Source: Oribacterium sp. P6A1 | GTDB lineage: Bacteria > Bacillota > Clostridia > Lachnospirales > Lachnospiraceae | Direction of reading: 5' to 3' | Assembly: GCF_000702885.1 (NCBI RefSeq) | Contig: NZ_JNKO01000002.1 | Location: 1-64,000, forward strand | DNA: 64,000 nucleotides | Part shown: one piece after another, positions 53,754 to 62,801 of the stretch | Layout: each line of letters starts with the position of its first letter | Numbering within the stretch: the first letter of the stretch is position 1 | The notes under the pieces: generated by a model | The model's database searches: none | Told to the model about the DNA's origin: nothing | What the model saw: only the letters and a program-made list of their open reading frames with translations | Translations under genes and position numbers: made by a program

Positions 53754-53790
53754 ATCAAAATTTCAAAAGTCATAATTTTGAAATTTTGAT
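53754..53790. repeat. Perfect 15-bp inverted repeat in an AT-rich gap
   Basis: ATCAAAATTTCAAAA at 53754-53768 is exactly inverted at 53776-53790, with a 7-nt loop. A hairpin ATAAGC/GCTTAT sits at the NlpC stop. The gap 53713-54183 is otherwise AT-rich without ORFs. The stem could terminate the NlpC transcript, bind a regulator or be a nuclease-protected end. Confidence 0.8.
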
Positions 53791-54183
53791 AAGAGGCTAT
53801 AGTTAATTTCTCCGTATTTTTTTGACTTTTAAGGCAAAAAAACCGGATGAGAAAGGCTATAGCCTTAATTTTTGTAAAAAATTATATGCATATACGTATA
53901 AAATGTGTTAAAAAAATCAAAAAATAAGATATTTTTTTCGGGAATCACAGAATTGTGCAATTTTAATCCCTTTTATAATATATCACCTGCTTATGGTAAA
54001 AATGCAAAAATAATTACGTTTTTCTGCAAAATATGGTTCAAATTATCCGAAAACCATGTATAATAATTACTGAAAAGTTACATTGTTAATTTGAGTAATG
54101 ACATGTGACGATGGTCGTGAATTTAAAGTACAGCTTTGGAGTAATTATTTCAAAAGTCAGAATTATGCAAGGAGATCAGTAAA

Positions 54184-54771
54184 GTGAAACAGTATGTTGT
54201 TCATGGCAGTACAGTAAGGACTGTGGATACAGAAGAATTTAAGACTGCTGACGGTACTGTTGTCATCGAGCAGAAGGGTCACCGTGATAAGCTGCATATT
54301 TACAGAACGAGAACAGGACAGCTTAAGATGGAATATACCGAGGACAGAAGTGTTATAAAACCTGTTCTTCGCAGAATTCCGGCAGTTGTGATAGATCGTG
54401 TATGTTATACTGCTTTGGTATTTTCTCTGATTGTTATTTTTTTCTCCTGCTACCAGTGCATAAAGCTTGATACACAGGTTTCGACAAGTCTCAGAAACAT
54501 TGAGCAGATGAGGTCGGAGCTGGAGGATATTAGGCTTCAGAATAATGAGCTTAAAGCAATTATAGACAGTGCGGTGAATCCGGATGAGATATATCGTGTG
54601 GCTACACAGGAGTACGGTATGGTGGCACCTGTCAGTTCTGAGGTTATTACATTCAAAAAAACCGACACCGGTTATGTTCGTACATGGGATGACATACCAA
54701 GCGGTAAGGTTAAAGATGAAAGTATGATGGCTGTACTTGCCAACCGTATCATGAAGTTGTTCGGAAAATGA
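54184..54771 (+). CDS. FtsL-like septum protein
   Basis: A 195-residue bitopic protein: ~75-residue cytosolic N-terminus, one membrane segment (YTALVFSLIVIFFSCYQCI), then an extracytoplasmic coiled coil (NIEQMRSELEDIRLQNNELKAIIDSAV) and a IYRVATQEYGMVAP motif shared by FtsL/DivIC-type proteins. It probably works in the divisome with DivIC. Start is GTG at 54184 after AAGGAGATC. It is a single gene followed by a terminator. FtsL assignment is by architecture; no dcw neighbour supports it. Confidence 0.72.
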   Translation: MKQYVVHGSTVRTVDTEEFKTADGTVVIEQKGHRDKLHIYRTRTGQLKMEYTEDRSVIKPVLRRIPAVVIDRVCYTALVFSLIVIFFSCYQCIKLDTQVSTSLRNIEQMRSELEDIRLQNNELKAIIDSAVNPDEIYRVATQEYGMVAPVSSEVITFKKTDTGYVRTWDDIPSGKVKDESMMAVLANRIMKLFGK

Positions 54772-54790
54772 GTATTATGATTTTATAGAG

Positions 54791-54819
54791 GGGCGTCCGT
54801 TTTATCGGACGCTCTTTTT
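54791..54819 (+). terminator. Rho-independent terminator after the FtsL-like gene
   Basis: GGGCGTCCG and CGGACGCTC pair with one wobble around TTTTAT, followed by TTTTT. Confidence 0.85.
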
Positions 54820-54947
54820 GCGTGATAATAGCTTTGATTGAAGAGCACCTTGTAATGCGGGGATCAAGGAGAAAGAAAAAGAAGAAATTTCGCTCAAAAG
54901 GAATTAGAAAAAGCATTAAAATAAAAATAATTTCCGTAAAATAAAAC

Positions 54948-54976
54948 TTTACAAATCAAATATTCGCTGTTATTAT
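54948..54976 (+). promoter_or_regulatory. Promoter of the large non-coding transcript
   Basis: TTTACA (54948-54953) and TATTAT (54971-54976) are 17 bp apart. No start codon with ribosome site follows for over 650 nt, so the transcript would be non-coding. Confidence 0.65.
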
Positions 54977-54982
54977 AAGTAC

Positions 54983-55645
54983 AACAGAACAAGATAAGTC
55001 AACAGAAAAGTTCACTTGACGAGAAAGAGTGAAGGGCCGGTTGACAAAAGTGCAGGAGATGAACCTGCGAAACAAGATCGTAGAAAGTAAGAGGTACAAA
55101 GACATGACACCAGATCAGTCAGTCAATAGTATCCTCTGGACCGCTTAAAAAGAAGAAAATCGTGAGAACGGCATCGAACCGTACATTCGATGAAAAACAG
55201 TTCAAATTATTAGAGAAGTGCATCTTCGGATTATTTCTTACTAAAGCCCAGATGATATTATTGCAAAAGAGAAATCGACATATAAATAGTTATCGAATGA
55301 TATAAATAACTGAAACAGTTCAGAAAATAAATTAGTTGAAGACCTTTAAGGAGGGTCATAAAAAATCTGAAAAGAAGAATACTTTGAAAGATTAGAATAG
55401 TAATTAATAAAATAAAGTGTCGATTTTACAATTGAATATCAAAACTGAATAAAGAAATAATCTATTTATAGATGATATCCATAAGATATAAAAGATTTAT
55501 CGAAGAGATATTTATAGAATTTAAATAGAAATCTAAGAAAAGAGGTACAAACCGAAGTACAATTAAGTAATGGAACTTATTACCGGGTTCCAGGGTTGAG
55601 TAAATAAAATATATAGGGGTTGCCGTAAGGCAACCCCTTTCTTTG
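54983..55645 (+). ncRNA. Candidate large structured non-coding RNA (about 660 nt)
   Basis: The stretch has no ORF of note, begins at the predicted start site of the promoter at 54948-54976 and ends in a strong terminator. Visible helices include 55011-55016/55028-55033, 55052-55056/55064-55068, 55090-55097/55129-55137 (one bulge), 55172-55178/55186-55192 (perfect, 7-nt loop), 55288-55293/55306-55311, a long-range 9-bp helix 55272-55280/55418-55426, and alternative pairings at 55567-55592. Size, lack of coding capacity and closeness to tRNA genes recall the ornate large RNA classes ROOL and GOLLD described from Firmicutes and rumen sources. That link is inference; I cannot match a consensus by eye. 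Confidence 0.6.
55616..55645 (+). terminator. Terminator of the large non-coding transcript
   Basis: GGGGTTGCC and GGCAACCCC form a perfect 9-bp stem around GTAA, followed by TTTCTTTG. Confidence 0.92.
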
Positions 55646-55760
55646 TGTGTAAATATATTAAAGATCGAATCTCCAAAGTTTAGATCCCGGCTTTCAGAGG
55701 CTCCAGCTTTAAATCTGCGGGTTCTGTGAAGCGCCGGAATCCGGGGATATATGAGCCGGA

Positions 55761-57152
55761 TCAGTGCAGCTGCTTAAGCTCTTTCCGAACCCTCTTGATC
55801 ACAAAAGTATAGGAAACTGCAGTGAAGACACCTGCGGCAATCCATGCTGCGGGATCGCAGAATACTGCAAGAGGGAAGCTCATAATGTACATTGCGATGA
55901 GAGCAACTATGAGTCTCGCGAAAAACTCGACTACACCGCCCATCATCGGAAGAAATCCGTGCCCGCATCCCTGCATTGCATTTCGGAATATAAAAATAAA
56001 ACTTAACGGGATATAGAACATGGTTACTATATGTATATATGTACTTGACCATGGCATCATTAGTGAAATGGTATCAAGACTTTCAACTGCGCCTGCAGCA
56101 GCTTCTGCGGAGCCGGATCCGGCAAAGAACAGAGACATGACAGGCTGCAGAAGGGCGTTGCAAAGTAGGGCTGCGATTATCGCATAGGTGACTTCTATCA
56201 CGATGGCCGCATGAACACCCTTGTTTATTCTGTCGCTGTCTCCTCCTCCGTAATTCTGACCACAGTATGTGGCTACGGCCTGTCCCATGGCGAGCATTTC
56301 CTGTATCATAAGGCTGCTTAGCTTATTTGCGGCAGTGTATGCGGCAACAGCGGTTGAACCGAAAAGGTTTATGGCTGACTGCATTACCATGGTTCCGGAA
56401 GCTGTGATTCCGAACTGGAGAGCCATCGGAATACCGACTGCCATCTGATGCTGGGTATCGGTTTTATTTATGCGCCAGTCTGAACGTTCTGGCCAAAGCA
56501 CCTTTGCTTTTGAATGGATATATAAAAGACAGAGGATGGCTGATATTCCCTGAGAAAGATTTGTGGCCCAGGCCGCACCGGCGACGCCCATCTTTCCAAC
56601 TATAATAAACAGGAGATCCAGGCCTACGTTGAGGCTAGCACTGAAAAGCAGAAAATAAAGAGGCACCCTGCTGTTTCCTATGGAACGGATAAATGCTGAA
56701 AACAGGTTATAGTACACACTTGCCACGGTTCCGAGGCAGATAATGGTAATGTAGGTAAGCGAGTCGTGGAAAATATTTACCGGAGTGTTCATGAGATGGA
56801 GCAGGGGGCGCATTAGCGAAACTGACAGAATAGTTACTATCACTATGACTATTAGCGCCAGAAGGATGCCGTTGGCAACGCTTCGTTTAACTCTTTTAAA
56901 GTTCCGGGCACCGTAAGCCTGCGAGGTAAGAACCGTAAAGCCTGTGCAAAGCCCCTGGGAAAAGCCGAGAACCAGAAACATGATATTTCCTGTAGCTCCT
57001 ACTGCTGCCAATGCATCTGCACTTACATAACGACCGACAATGATGGTGTCGGCCATGTTGTAGAGCTGCTGAAAAACATTGCCGATAAACAGCGGAATCA
57101 TAAACTTCAATATAATAGGAAAGGGATTTCCTTTAGTCATTGTTACTTCCAT
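55761..57152 (-). CDS. MATE family efflux transporter
   Basis: A 463-residue multidrug/toxin extrusion protein with about 12 membrane segments. The start MEVTMTKGNPFPIILKFMIPLFIGNVFQQLYNMADTIIVGRYV is typical of the DinF/NorM-like branch in Clostridia. The ATG at 57152 follows GGAGG; a longer frame to 57260 adds 36 residues without similarity. The substrate is unknown. It stands alone; a promoter is visible upstream on the minus strand. Confidence 0.9.
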   Translation of the reverse strand: MEVTMTKGNPFPIILKFMIPLFIGNVFQQLYNMADTIIVGRYVSADALAAVGATGNIMFLVLGFSQGLCTGFTVLTSQAYGARNFKRVKRSVANGILLALIVIVIVTILSVSLMRPLLHLMNTPVNIFHDSLTYITIICLGTVASVYYNLFSAFIRSIGNSRVPLYFLLFSASLNVGLDLLFIIVGKMGVAGAAWATNLSQGISAILCLLYIHSKAKVLWPERSDWRINKTDTQHQMAVGIPMALQFGITASGTMVMQSAINLFGSTAVAAYTAANKLSSLMIQEMLAMGQAVATYCGQNYGGGDSDRINKGVHAAIVIEVTYAIIAALLCNALLQPVMSLFFAGSGSAEAAAGAVESLDTISLMMPWSSTYIHIVTMFYIPLSFIFIFRNAMQGCGHGFLPMMGGVVEFFARLIVALIAMYIMSFPLAVFCDPAAWIAAGVFTAVSYTFVIKRVRKELKQLH

Positions 57153-57179
57153 AATAACCTCCCTGATTGATGAATGAGC

Positions 57180-57208
57180 ATTATAATATTTTGATTCTGA
57201 TTTTTCCA
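57180..57208 (-). promoter_or_regulatory. Putative promoter of the MATE gene
   Basis: On the minus strand TGGAAA and TATAAT are 17 bp apart, 28 bp before the start codon. Confidence 0.55.
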
Positions 57209-57337
57209 TAGTAATATTTGTATTTCTGGAAAAAACATAAAAACTCTTAAATATAATCATCGCTAAGCTAAAATTAATGTTGTATAATTACTATATCGTA
57301 GCTGTTTTTTTGTTTGATAGTATGTTAACAATAGAAC

Positions 57338-57784
57338 ATGAAGATAGTTATGAAAAAAGAATGGAGTGGAACATTGAGAAAGTGGAAATCAGATATTGAA
57401 GCTATGGGCATCATAATATGTTTTTATCTGATTCTGGAGATTGTCCTTGGCATTACCTGCCCCATCAAGTTCATGACGGGGATTTCGGATGCGGGCTGCG
57501 GCATGAGTCGTGCATGGATGTGCGTGCTCAGACTGGATTTTGAAGGTGCATTTTACTATCACCCTTTATGGATGCTGCCTGTTCCTGCTGTGCCGGTATT
57601 TATAGTCAGGGAAAAGCTTCCGAAAAGAGTATATCAGATGCTTGTTGCGGCTTTTATCGCGGCTTTCATCATAGTTTATCTGTATCGTATGTTCTTTATG
57701 CCGGATCAGGATATAGTTGTATTCAGACCCTGGGAAGGCTTCATATGGAGAACGGTACAGTTTTTCTCCGGCTTTTTGAAGTAA
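57338..57784 (+). CDS. DUF2752 small membrane protein
   Basis: A 148-residue protein with about three membrane segments. The motif CPIKFMTGISDAGCGMSRAWMCVL is the DUF2752 signature (CP...TG--CPGCG-TRA). Function unknown. ATGs at 57338, 57350 and 57361 are all possible; none has a strong ribosome site. The hairpin at 57801-57839 after it (GACCCT...AGGGTC with ACAGC/GCTGT inside) has no T-run. Confidence 0.8.
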   Translation: MKIVMKKEWSGTLRKWKSDIEAMGIIICFYLILEIVLGITCPIKFMTGISDAGCGMSRAWMCVLRLDFEGAFYYHPLWMLPVPAVPVFIVREKLPKRVYQMLVAAFIAAFIIVYLYRMFFMPDQDIVVFRPWEGFIWRTVQFFSGFLK

Positions 57785-57913
57785 ATTACATAACAATAAA
57801 GACCCTGCGGCGTTACAGCCAAAGTGCTGTTGAAGGGTCGTTATGGAGTCGGTTGTTTGCGGAATTAATTTAAAGGACGCCTTTGTGGGAAGGCGGCCGG
57901 AAGAGGGGTAATT

Positions 57914-59854
57914 ATGTTTTGCACGAATTGCGGAACCGAAGTAAATGATGGATCGAAATTCTGTCCTGTCTGTGGCAACAATTTGCAAGCGCAGAATAAT
58001 GCTCAGGGTGTTGCAGGCGAAGCTGCGGAAGATACTGCAGCAGTAGTGAATGAAGCAGCAGAATCAGCTGAGGCTGCTGTGAATACAGTGGATGGGGCAG
58101 CGTCTGCAGAAGATGCTGGTGCTGCTATAGCTGAAGAGACAGCGGATAATGCTGCAGAAGGCGCAGGAACTGTTGATACTGCTGCATCAGAAAATATTCC
58201 GGAGGCTGGTGTTAATACGGCGGGAGTTGCAGCAGGTTTTGCGGCCGGAGCGGCGGTTGTCGGAAATGCTGTTTCGGATATGACTGAAGCGGCTGTACAG
58301 CCGGAGGGAGAGGCAGTTTCAGGATCCGATGCTTCAGGAAATGTAACTGCTCAGTATGCAAAACGAATCGAGGAGCAGAAAGCGGCATATTCAGGATCAT
58401 ATACAGGCAATCAGTCGGCCCAGAACAGCCAGTACGGCGCACAGCAGGACCAGTTCAACGGTCAGAACAGCCAGTACGGCGCACAGCAGGACCAGTTCAA
58501 CGGTCAGAACAGCCAGTATGGTGCACAGCAGGGCCAGTTCAACGGTCAGAACAGCCAGTACGGCGCACAGCAGGGCCAGTTCAACGGTCAGAACAGCCAG
58601 TACGGCGCGCAGCAGGGCCAGTTCAACGGTCAGAACAGCCAGTACGGTGCACAGCAGGGCCGGTTCAGCGGTGAGACAGCACAGTTTAACTCACAGCACA
58701 GTCAGTTTAATCAGGGACAGGCAAATAGTGGTTTCAATGGGGCACCTTATGGTAATCAGCAGTTCAATACAGCCGCAGCTCAGCCTAAGAGCGGTATAGT
58801 GACTGCGGGAATGGTGCTTTGCATTATCGCTCTTGTTCTTTCCTTCTTCCAGATCTTCTATGTGCTTGGAGGAGTTTTTGGAATATTCGGCGGAATAGGC
58901 GATGAAGGATTCTTCGGATTTATTTTCGGTGTCATAAGTTTTGTTCTCCATGTGATCAAGCTTTGCGGTCTTCTGGGTTCAGCTCTTATCATGTATCTCA
59001 TCTGGAAGAAGTGGGATGACAGCAAAGCAGAGCCGCTTATGGCCGGAGCGCTTACAGGCGGTCTTGCAGTGATTTTGACAGTGGTTCTGAGAGCGATATT
59101 TACTGCTGTTTTTAACGGCGTAATTTTCGGATATACCTATGCCGGTATGTTTTCGGGAGCTTTCCTGAGCGTTGTGTTTGCTATCGCCATGATGGTTGCT
59201 ACTTATGTTCTTATCAATGAGAAGAAGATAAATCCTATTGCGGGTCTTCAGGGAGGAAACCCCGGTGATGTTCTGAAGAACGATCTTAAGGCGGTCTACG
59301 ATATGGCTATGGAAGCAAAGGACGAATTTCAGTCAGGGAAGAACGGTTCTGCCAATGCCGGCGCTTACAGCAATGTGAACCAGAATGCCGGATACGGAAA
59401 TCCTGTGAACGGTCAGCCTCAGCCAAACAACTTTGGCGGTGGTATGCTTTCAACAGACAGAAGCATAGTTGCATATATCCTTCTCGGTCTTGTTACCTGT
59501 GGTATCTATGATCTGTATATGCTTCACTGCATCATTCAGGATGTGAACATTACCTGTGCGGGCGACGGAAAGAAGACTGCTGGAATTCTGGAGTACATCC
59601 TTTTTGGTATTCTTACCTGTGGAATTTACGATTACATCTGGCTGTACAATCTCGGAAACCGTCTTCAGAACAATGCTCCGCGCTATGGAATGAATTTCCA
59701 GGAGGGTGGTGCAACTATCCTTTTGTGGTGGATATTCGGAGCATTCCTTTGCGGAGTCGGTCCGTTTGTGGCAGCTAACATCATTATCAAAAATTCAAAT
59801 GCATTAAATGCAGCGTATAACAACATGGCTGCACAGCAGAACGGAAATTTCTGA
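57914..59854 (+). CDS. Zinc-ribbon membrane protein with Q/N/Y-rich repeats and DUF4234-like C-terminus
   Basis: A 646-residue protein with a modular build: N-terminal zinc ribbon (CTNCGTEV...CPVCGNN), an Ala/Glu-rich acidic stretch to about residue 165, six tandem 14-residue repeats NSQYGAQQ(D/G)QFNGQ (residues 171-254, six 42-bp DNA units from 58424), a block of four or more membrane segments (about 290-440), a linker, and a C-terminal domain with two LVTCGIYDLY/ILTCGIYDYI motifs typical of DUF4234. The repeat part is uncharged and low in complexity, like prion-like or phase-separating segments. Membrane topology and role are unknown. It starts after AAGAGGGG. Confidence 0.8.
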   Translation: MFCTNCGTEVNDGSKFCPVCGNNLQAQNNAQGVAGEAAEDTAAVVNEAAESAEAAVNTVDGAASAEDAGAAIAEETADNAAEGAGTVDTAASENIPEAGVNTAGVAAGFAAGAAVVGNAVSDMTEAAVQPEGEAVSGSDASGNVTAQYAKRIEEQKAAYSGSYTGNQSAQNSQYGAQQDQFNGQNSQYGAQQDQFNGQNSQYGAQQGQFNGQNSQYGAQQGQFNGQNSQYGAQQGQFNGQNSQYGAQQGRFSGETAQFNSQHSQFNQGQANSGFNGAPYGNQQFNTAAAQPKSGIVTAGMVLCIIALVLSFFQIFYVLGGVFGIFGGIGDEGFFGFIFGVISFVLHVIKLCGLLGSALIMYLIWKKWDDSKAEPLMAGALTGGLAVILTVVLRAIFTAVFNGVIFGYTYAGMFSGAFLSVVFAIAMMVATYVLINEKKINPIAGLQGGNPGDVLKNDLKAVYDMAMEAKDEFQSGKNGSANAGAYSNVNQNAGYGNPVNGQPQPNNFGGGMLSTDRSIVAYILLGLVTCGIYDLYMLHCIIQDVNITCAGDGKKTAGILEYILFGILTCGIYDYIWLYNLGNRLQNNAPRYGMNFQEGGATILLWWIFGAFLCGVGPFVAANIIIKNSNALNAAYNNMAAQQNGNF

Positions 59855-59881
59855 TCCTGAGATAAAGCGGTCGGAATTGTG

Positions 59882-59926
59882 AAAATCCCTGTGAGAGTTT
59901 GAGGCATCATTCTCCGCAGGGATTTT
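59882..59926 (+). terminator. Possible terminator after the zinc-ribbon gene
   Basis: AAAATCCCTG and CAGGGATTTT form a perfect 10-bp stem with a 25-nt loop; the last T residues are inside the stem. Confidence 0.65.
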
Positions 59927-59943
59927 GCTAATGGAGAAAATAA

Positions 59944-60906
59944 ATGGTTTTCATTTTTACAGCATTGTACCCTGAGGCGAAGCCTCTCATAAAAATGTTT
60001 GGATTGAAAAAACGTACAGACAGAAGCAGGTTTCAGCAGTTTGTGCCGGAGGATTATATCAAAGCGGCGTCCGGAACTGATGGAATGGAGAAGGAGAACA
60101 AGGAAGGAAAAATAAAACCCGGAATGGTGCTTGCAATTACGGGAGTCGGACCGGTCAACGCGGCTGCGGCGGTTTCTTCTGTTCTCACGGAATATAATGC
60201 GGGATCCGGAGACCAGCTTCTGTCCTTCGGAACTGCGGCGGCTTTGCATGGACGGAAAGAAGGCTCTGAGAATCCTGAGGGGACTATGTTCCTTCTTAAT
60301 AAGCTGTTGGATCAGAATTCTGACAGATGCTTTTATCCGGATATGCTTATTGATGCCATGGTCCCTGAGGCATCAGCGGTAACGGGCAGCTCGGTTCTTT
60401 CTGAAAGGGCTGCCGCGTTTATGGATATGGCGGCCCGGGACTATGATCTTTATGACATGGAGGCGGCAGCTGTGTATCAGACAGGAGCATTTTATATGGG
60501 GCCTCATCAGATGAGCTTCATGAGAGTAGTCACTGACATGGGCGTTTCTGATAATGTTTCTGACGTGAGGATGCTGTCTGACCGGGTAACCGGATCCGTC
60601 GAAAAGAATGTGGAGCAGATCCTTGGTTATGTGGAAAAGCTTCGCGAGATTTCTCTTGAGGATGAGAAAAGAATGAAGATATTCGGGGATGGTGAGGAGA
60701 AATATGTGGAAAAAGTCATTGCAGATGCACATTTCTCAAAGGTTATGAAGGACAGTTTTACACAGTATGTGAAGTATGCGGCTCTCAGCGGCATAAACTG
60801 GAGAAGGATAGTGGAAAAGCTCTATGATGAGGGCGTGCTTCCGACTATAGATAAACGTAACGGAAAGAAGGTGCTTGATGTTGTCAGAAATGTCATTTCG
60901 GAATAA
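59944..60906 (+). CDS. Nucleoside phosphorylase/MTA nucleosidase-like protein with C-terminal extension
   Basis: A 320-residue relative of the nucleoside phosphorylase family. The first ~225 residues keep GVGPVNAAAAVSSVL, YDMEAAAVYQTG (the base/ribose site like EMEGAA of MtnN) and VVTDMGVSDNVS at the place of the SDxAD motif. The last ~95 residues form a helical extension not seen in mtnN (compare 29614-30306). It overlaps the radical SAM gene by about 30 bp, so the two are coupled and probably work together. Substrate unknown; nucleoside or 5'-deoxyadenosine handling is possible. Confidence 0.75.
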   Translation: MVFIFTALYPEAKPLIKMFGLKKRTDRSRFQQFVPEDYIKAASGTDGMEKENKEGKIKPGMVLAITGVGPVNAAAAVSSVLTEYNAGSGDQLLSFGTAAALHGRKEGSENPEGTMFLLNKLLDQNSDRCFYPDMLIDAMVPEASAVTGSSVLSERAAAFMDMAARDYDLYDMEAAAVYQTGAFYMGPHQMSFMRVVTDMGVSDNVSDVRMLSDRVTGSVEKNVEQILGYVEKLREISLEDEKRMKIFGDGEEKYVEKVIADAHFSKVMKDSFTQYVKYAALSGINWRRIVEKLYDEGVLPTIDKRNGKKVLDVVRNVISE

Positions 60907-61918
60907 ACCTTTTTCTCATATATATGTTGAGGAAAAGGTTATGGCGGATCCTTTATGCAGGGAAAAAGCTGAAGAAATAATCAGACATTTTCCAAAGGCG
61001 GAGATCATTAAAATAAACCATTATAAGGATGTATTTAACAGACACAAACAGAACTGTGTCAGGCAGCATGAATCCCAGGCATTGATACTTGCAGTGAAAC
61101 AGGGAAAACTTGTCTATCCCGGTGCGGAGGTGTGCCAGAATATGGGACATAAGCATTTTTACTATACCTCCTGCATGATGAACTGTCTTTTTGACTGCGA
61201 GTACTGCTACCTTAAGGGCATGTACCCTTCCGGGAATATGGTGATATTTCTGAATCTCGGGGACATCTTCAAAGAGGTGGAAGATCTTCTTTCCGAACAT
61301 CCTGTTTATCTCTGCGTTTCCTATGATACCGATCTTATGGCTATAGAGGCACTAACGGGATATGTGGGAGAATGGATAAGGTTTACAGAAGAACATCCGG
61401 ATCTTGTGATAGAGGTGAGGACAAAGGCCGGAAATATTGATTTTGGAAAACTGCCGGCAAAGGGTACAGGAAAAAGCATTTTTGCATTTACGGTATCGCC
61501 GGATTATGTTGTGGAGCATTATGAACACAAGACCGGAAGCCTCTCTGACAGGATCAAAAGCATTAAAAGGGCTATGGAACTGGGATTTACCGTAAGGCTG
61601 TGTTTTGACCCTATGATTTATTGTCCGGACTGGAAGACGGAGTACGGGAAAATGATGGATAGAATAACTTCTGAGATAGACATGGACAGGATCCATGATG
61701 TCAGCGTGGGGAGTTTCAGACTGTCGGAAGATTATCTCAAGGCCATGCGGCGAAATATGCCTGGAAGTGCGGTTGTACAGTATCCGTATCAGAATGACCA
61801 TGGAGTTTATCATTACAGTGAGAAACTGACGAATGAGATGGAAAACTGGATGGTGAATCGTCTCAGGGAGTTTATTCCTGATGAACGGATTTTTCGCTGG
61901 AAAGAGCAGGAGGGATAG
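60878..61918 (+). CDS. Spore photoproduct lyase-like radical SAM protein
   Basis: A 346-residue radical SAM protein of the SPL family. The cluster motif is C-LFD-C-EY-C in CMMNCLFDCEYCYLKGMYP, and CVSYDTDL, EVRTKAGN, FTVSP and CFDPMIYCPDW blocks follow the SPL pattern. True SPL repairs the thymine dimer of spores; many relatives occur in non-spore formers with unknown roles. Here it is coupled to a nucleosidase-like gene that could remove 5'-deoxyadenosine, an SAM by-product (inference). The ATG at 60878 follows AAGAAGGTG; TTG 60875 and ATG 60890 are alternatives. Confidence 0.82.
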   Translation: MLSEMSFRNKPFSHIYVEEKVMADPLCREKAEEIIRHFPKAEIIKINHYKDVFNRHKQNCVRQHESQALILAVKQGKLVYPGAEVCQNMGHKHFYYTSCMMNCLFDCEYCYLKGMYPSGNMVIFLNLGDIFKEVEDLLSEHPVYLCVSYDTDLMAIEALTGYVGEWIRFTEEHPDLVIEVRTKAGNIDFGKLPAKGTGKSIFAFTVSPDYVVEHYEHKTGSLSDRIKSIKRAMELGFTVRLCFDPMIYCPDWKTEYGKMMDRITSEIDMDRIHDVSVGSFRLSEDYLKAMRRNMPGSAVVQYPYQNDHGVYHYSEKLTNEMENWMVNRLREFIPDERIFRWKEQEG

Positions 61919-62060
61919 AGGCGGTTTACGATAAGCGTTAAAATCCGGCATTGAAGCGATTTGTGCTGAGGGCTACCGGGAGACAGGCTTATGATACTTA
62001 TGTCATAAAACAAACGCTATAGCTGATATGTAAAAATTGGTATGAATTATGTGAAGGAAA

Positions 62061-62801
62061 ATGGGGTATAGTATGAATGAAACAGCAAAAAAGAAAACTG
62101 CCATCGTGACCGGAGCCTCATCGGGTATCGGAAAAGCCATAGCACACAGGCTCGTGAAAATGGGGTATGAGGTTTACGGCATAGGAAGAAACTTTGATGA
62201 GGAAGAAATACCGGGATTCCATCACGTTATCTGTGATCTGAGAGAAACCCGGGAGATGCTTGCGGCTATAAAGCGGATAGTTAAGACTCCTGGCACTGAA
62301 CCGGAGGTTCTGGTAAATAATGCCGGTTCCGCATACTATGGCCTTCATGAAGAATTGAATCCGGAGAAGATACAGGAGATGGTGAGAGTCAATCTTGAGA
62401 TTCCCATGGTCATCACCCAGCAGCTTCTCAGAATTCTGAAAGAGAATAAAGGGTATATCTTCAATATCTCCTCTGTTACGGCCATATCCAGCAATCCCCA
62501 CGGAGCGGCATATGGTGCAACCAAAGCAGGGCTCCTGAGTTTTGGCCGAAGCCTTTTTGATGAGGCGAGAAAATACGGAATAGGCGTTACTTCTATTCTG
62601 CCTGATATGACGGATACGGCACTTTATCGAAATGCTGATTTTGAAGCTGATGCTGCCATGGATGCCCATCTGGAACCGGAAGATGCGGCAGATGCCGTGG
62701 AGTATGCATTAAGCGTGAGAAAAGGAGTTTGCGTGCCTGAGATAGTTATAAGGCCACAGCTTCACAGAATTAAAAAGAAAAGCAGGGATTTTTGCAGATA
62801 A
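62061..62801 (+). CDS. Short-chain dehydrogenase/reductase
   Basis: A 246-residue classical SDR. The NAD(P) loop is TGASSGIGKAIA, the structural motif LVNNAG, and the active site has Ser in NISSVTAISSNPHG with YGATK as the Tyr-Lys pair. The C-terminal DMTDTALYRNADF follows the usual pattern. Substrate unknown. ATG at 62061 after AAGGAAA, or 62073; the conserved part begins at AKKKTAIVTG either way. Confidence 0.88.
   Translation: MGYSMNETAKKKTAIVTGASSGIGKAIAHRLVKMGYEVYGIGRNFDEEEIPGFHHVICDLRETREMLAAIKRIVKTPGTEPEVLVNNAGSAYYGLHEELNPEKIQEMVRVNLEIPMVITQQLLRILKENKGYIFNISSVTAISSNPHGAAYGATKAGLLSFGRSLFDEARKYGIGVTSILPDMTDTALYRNADFEADAAMDAHLEPEDAADAVEYALSVRKGVCVPEIVIRPQLHRIKKKSRDFCR

Noticed and set aside
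55567-55592. H-type pseudoknot in the large RNA candidate
   Set aside because: The two 5-bp helices are interleaved, but the joining loops (0 and 3 nt) seem too short for both to form together; treated as alternative pairings.
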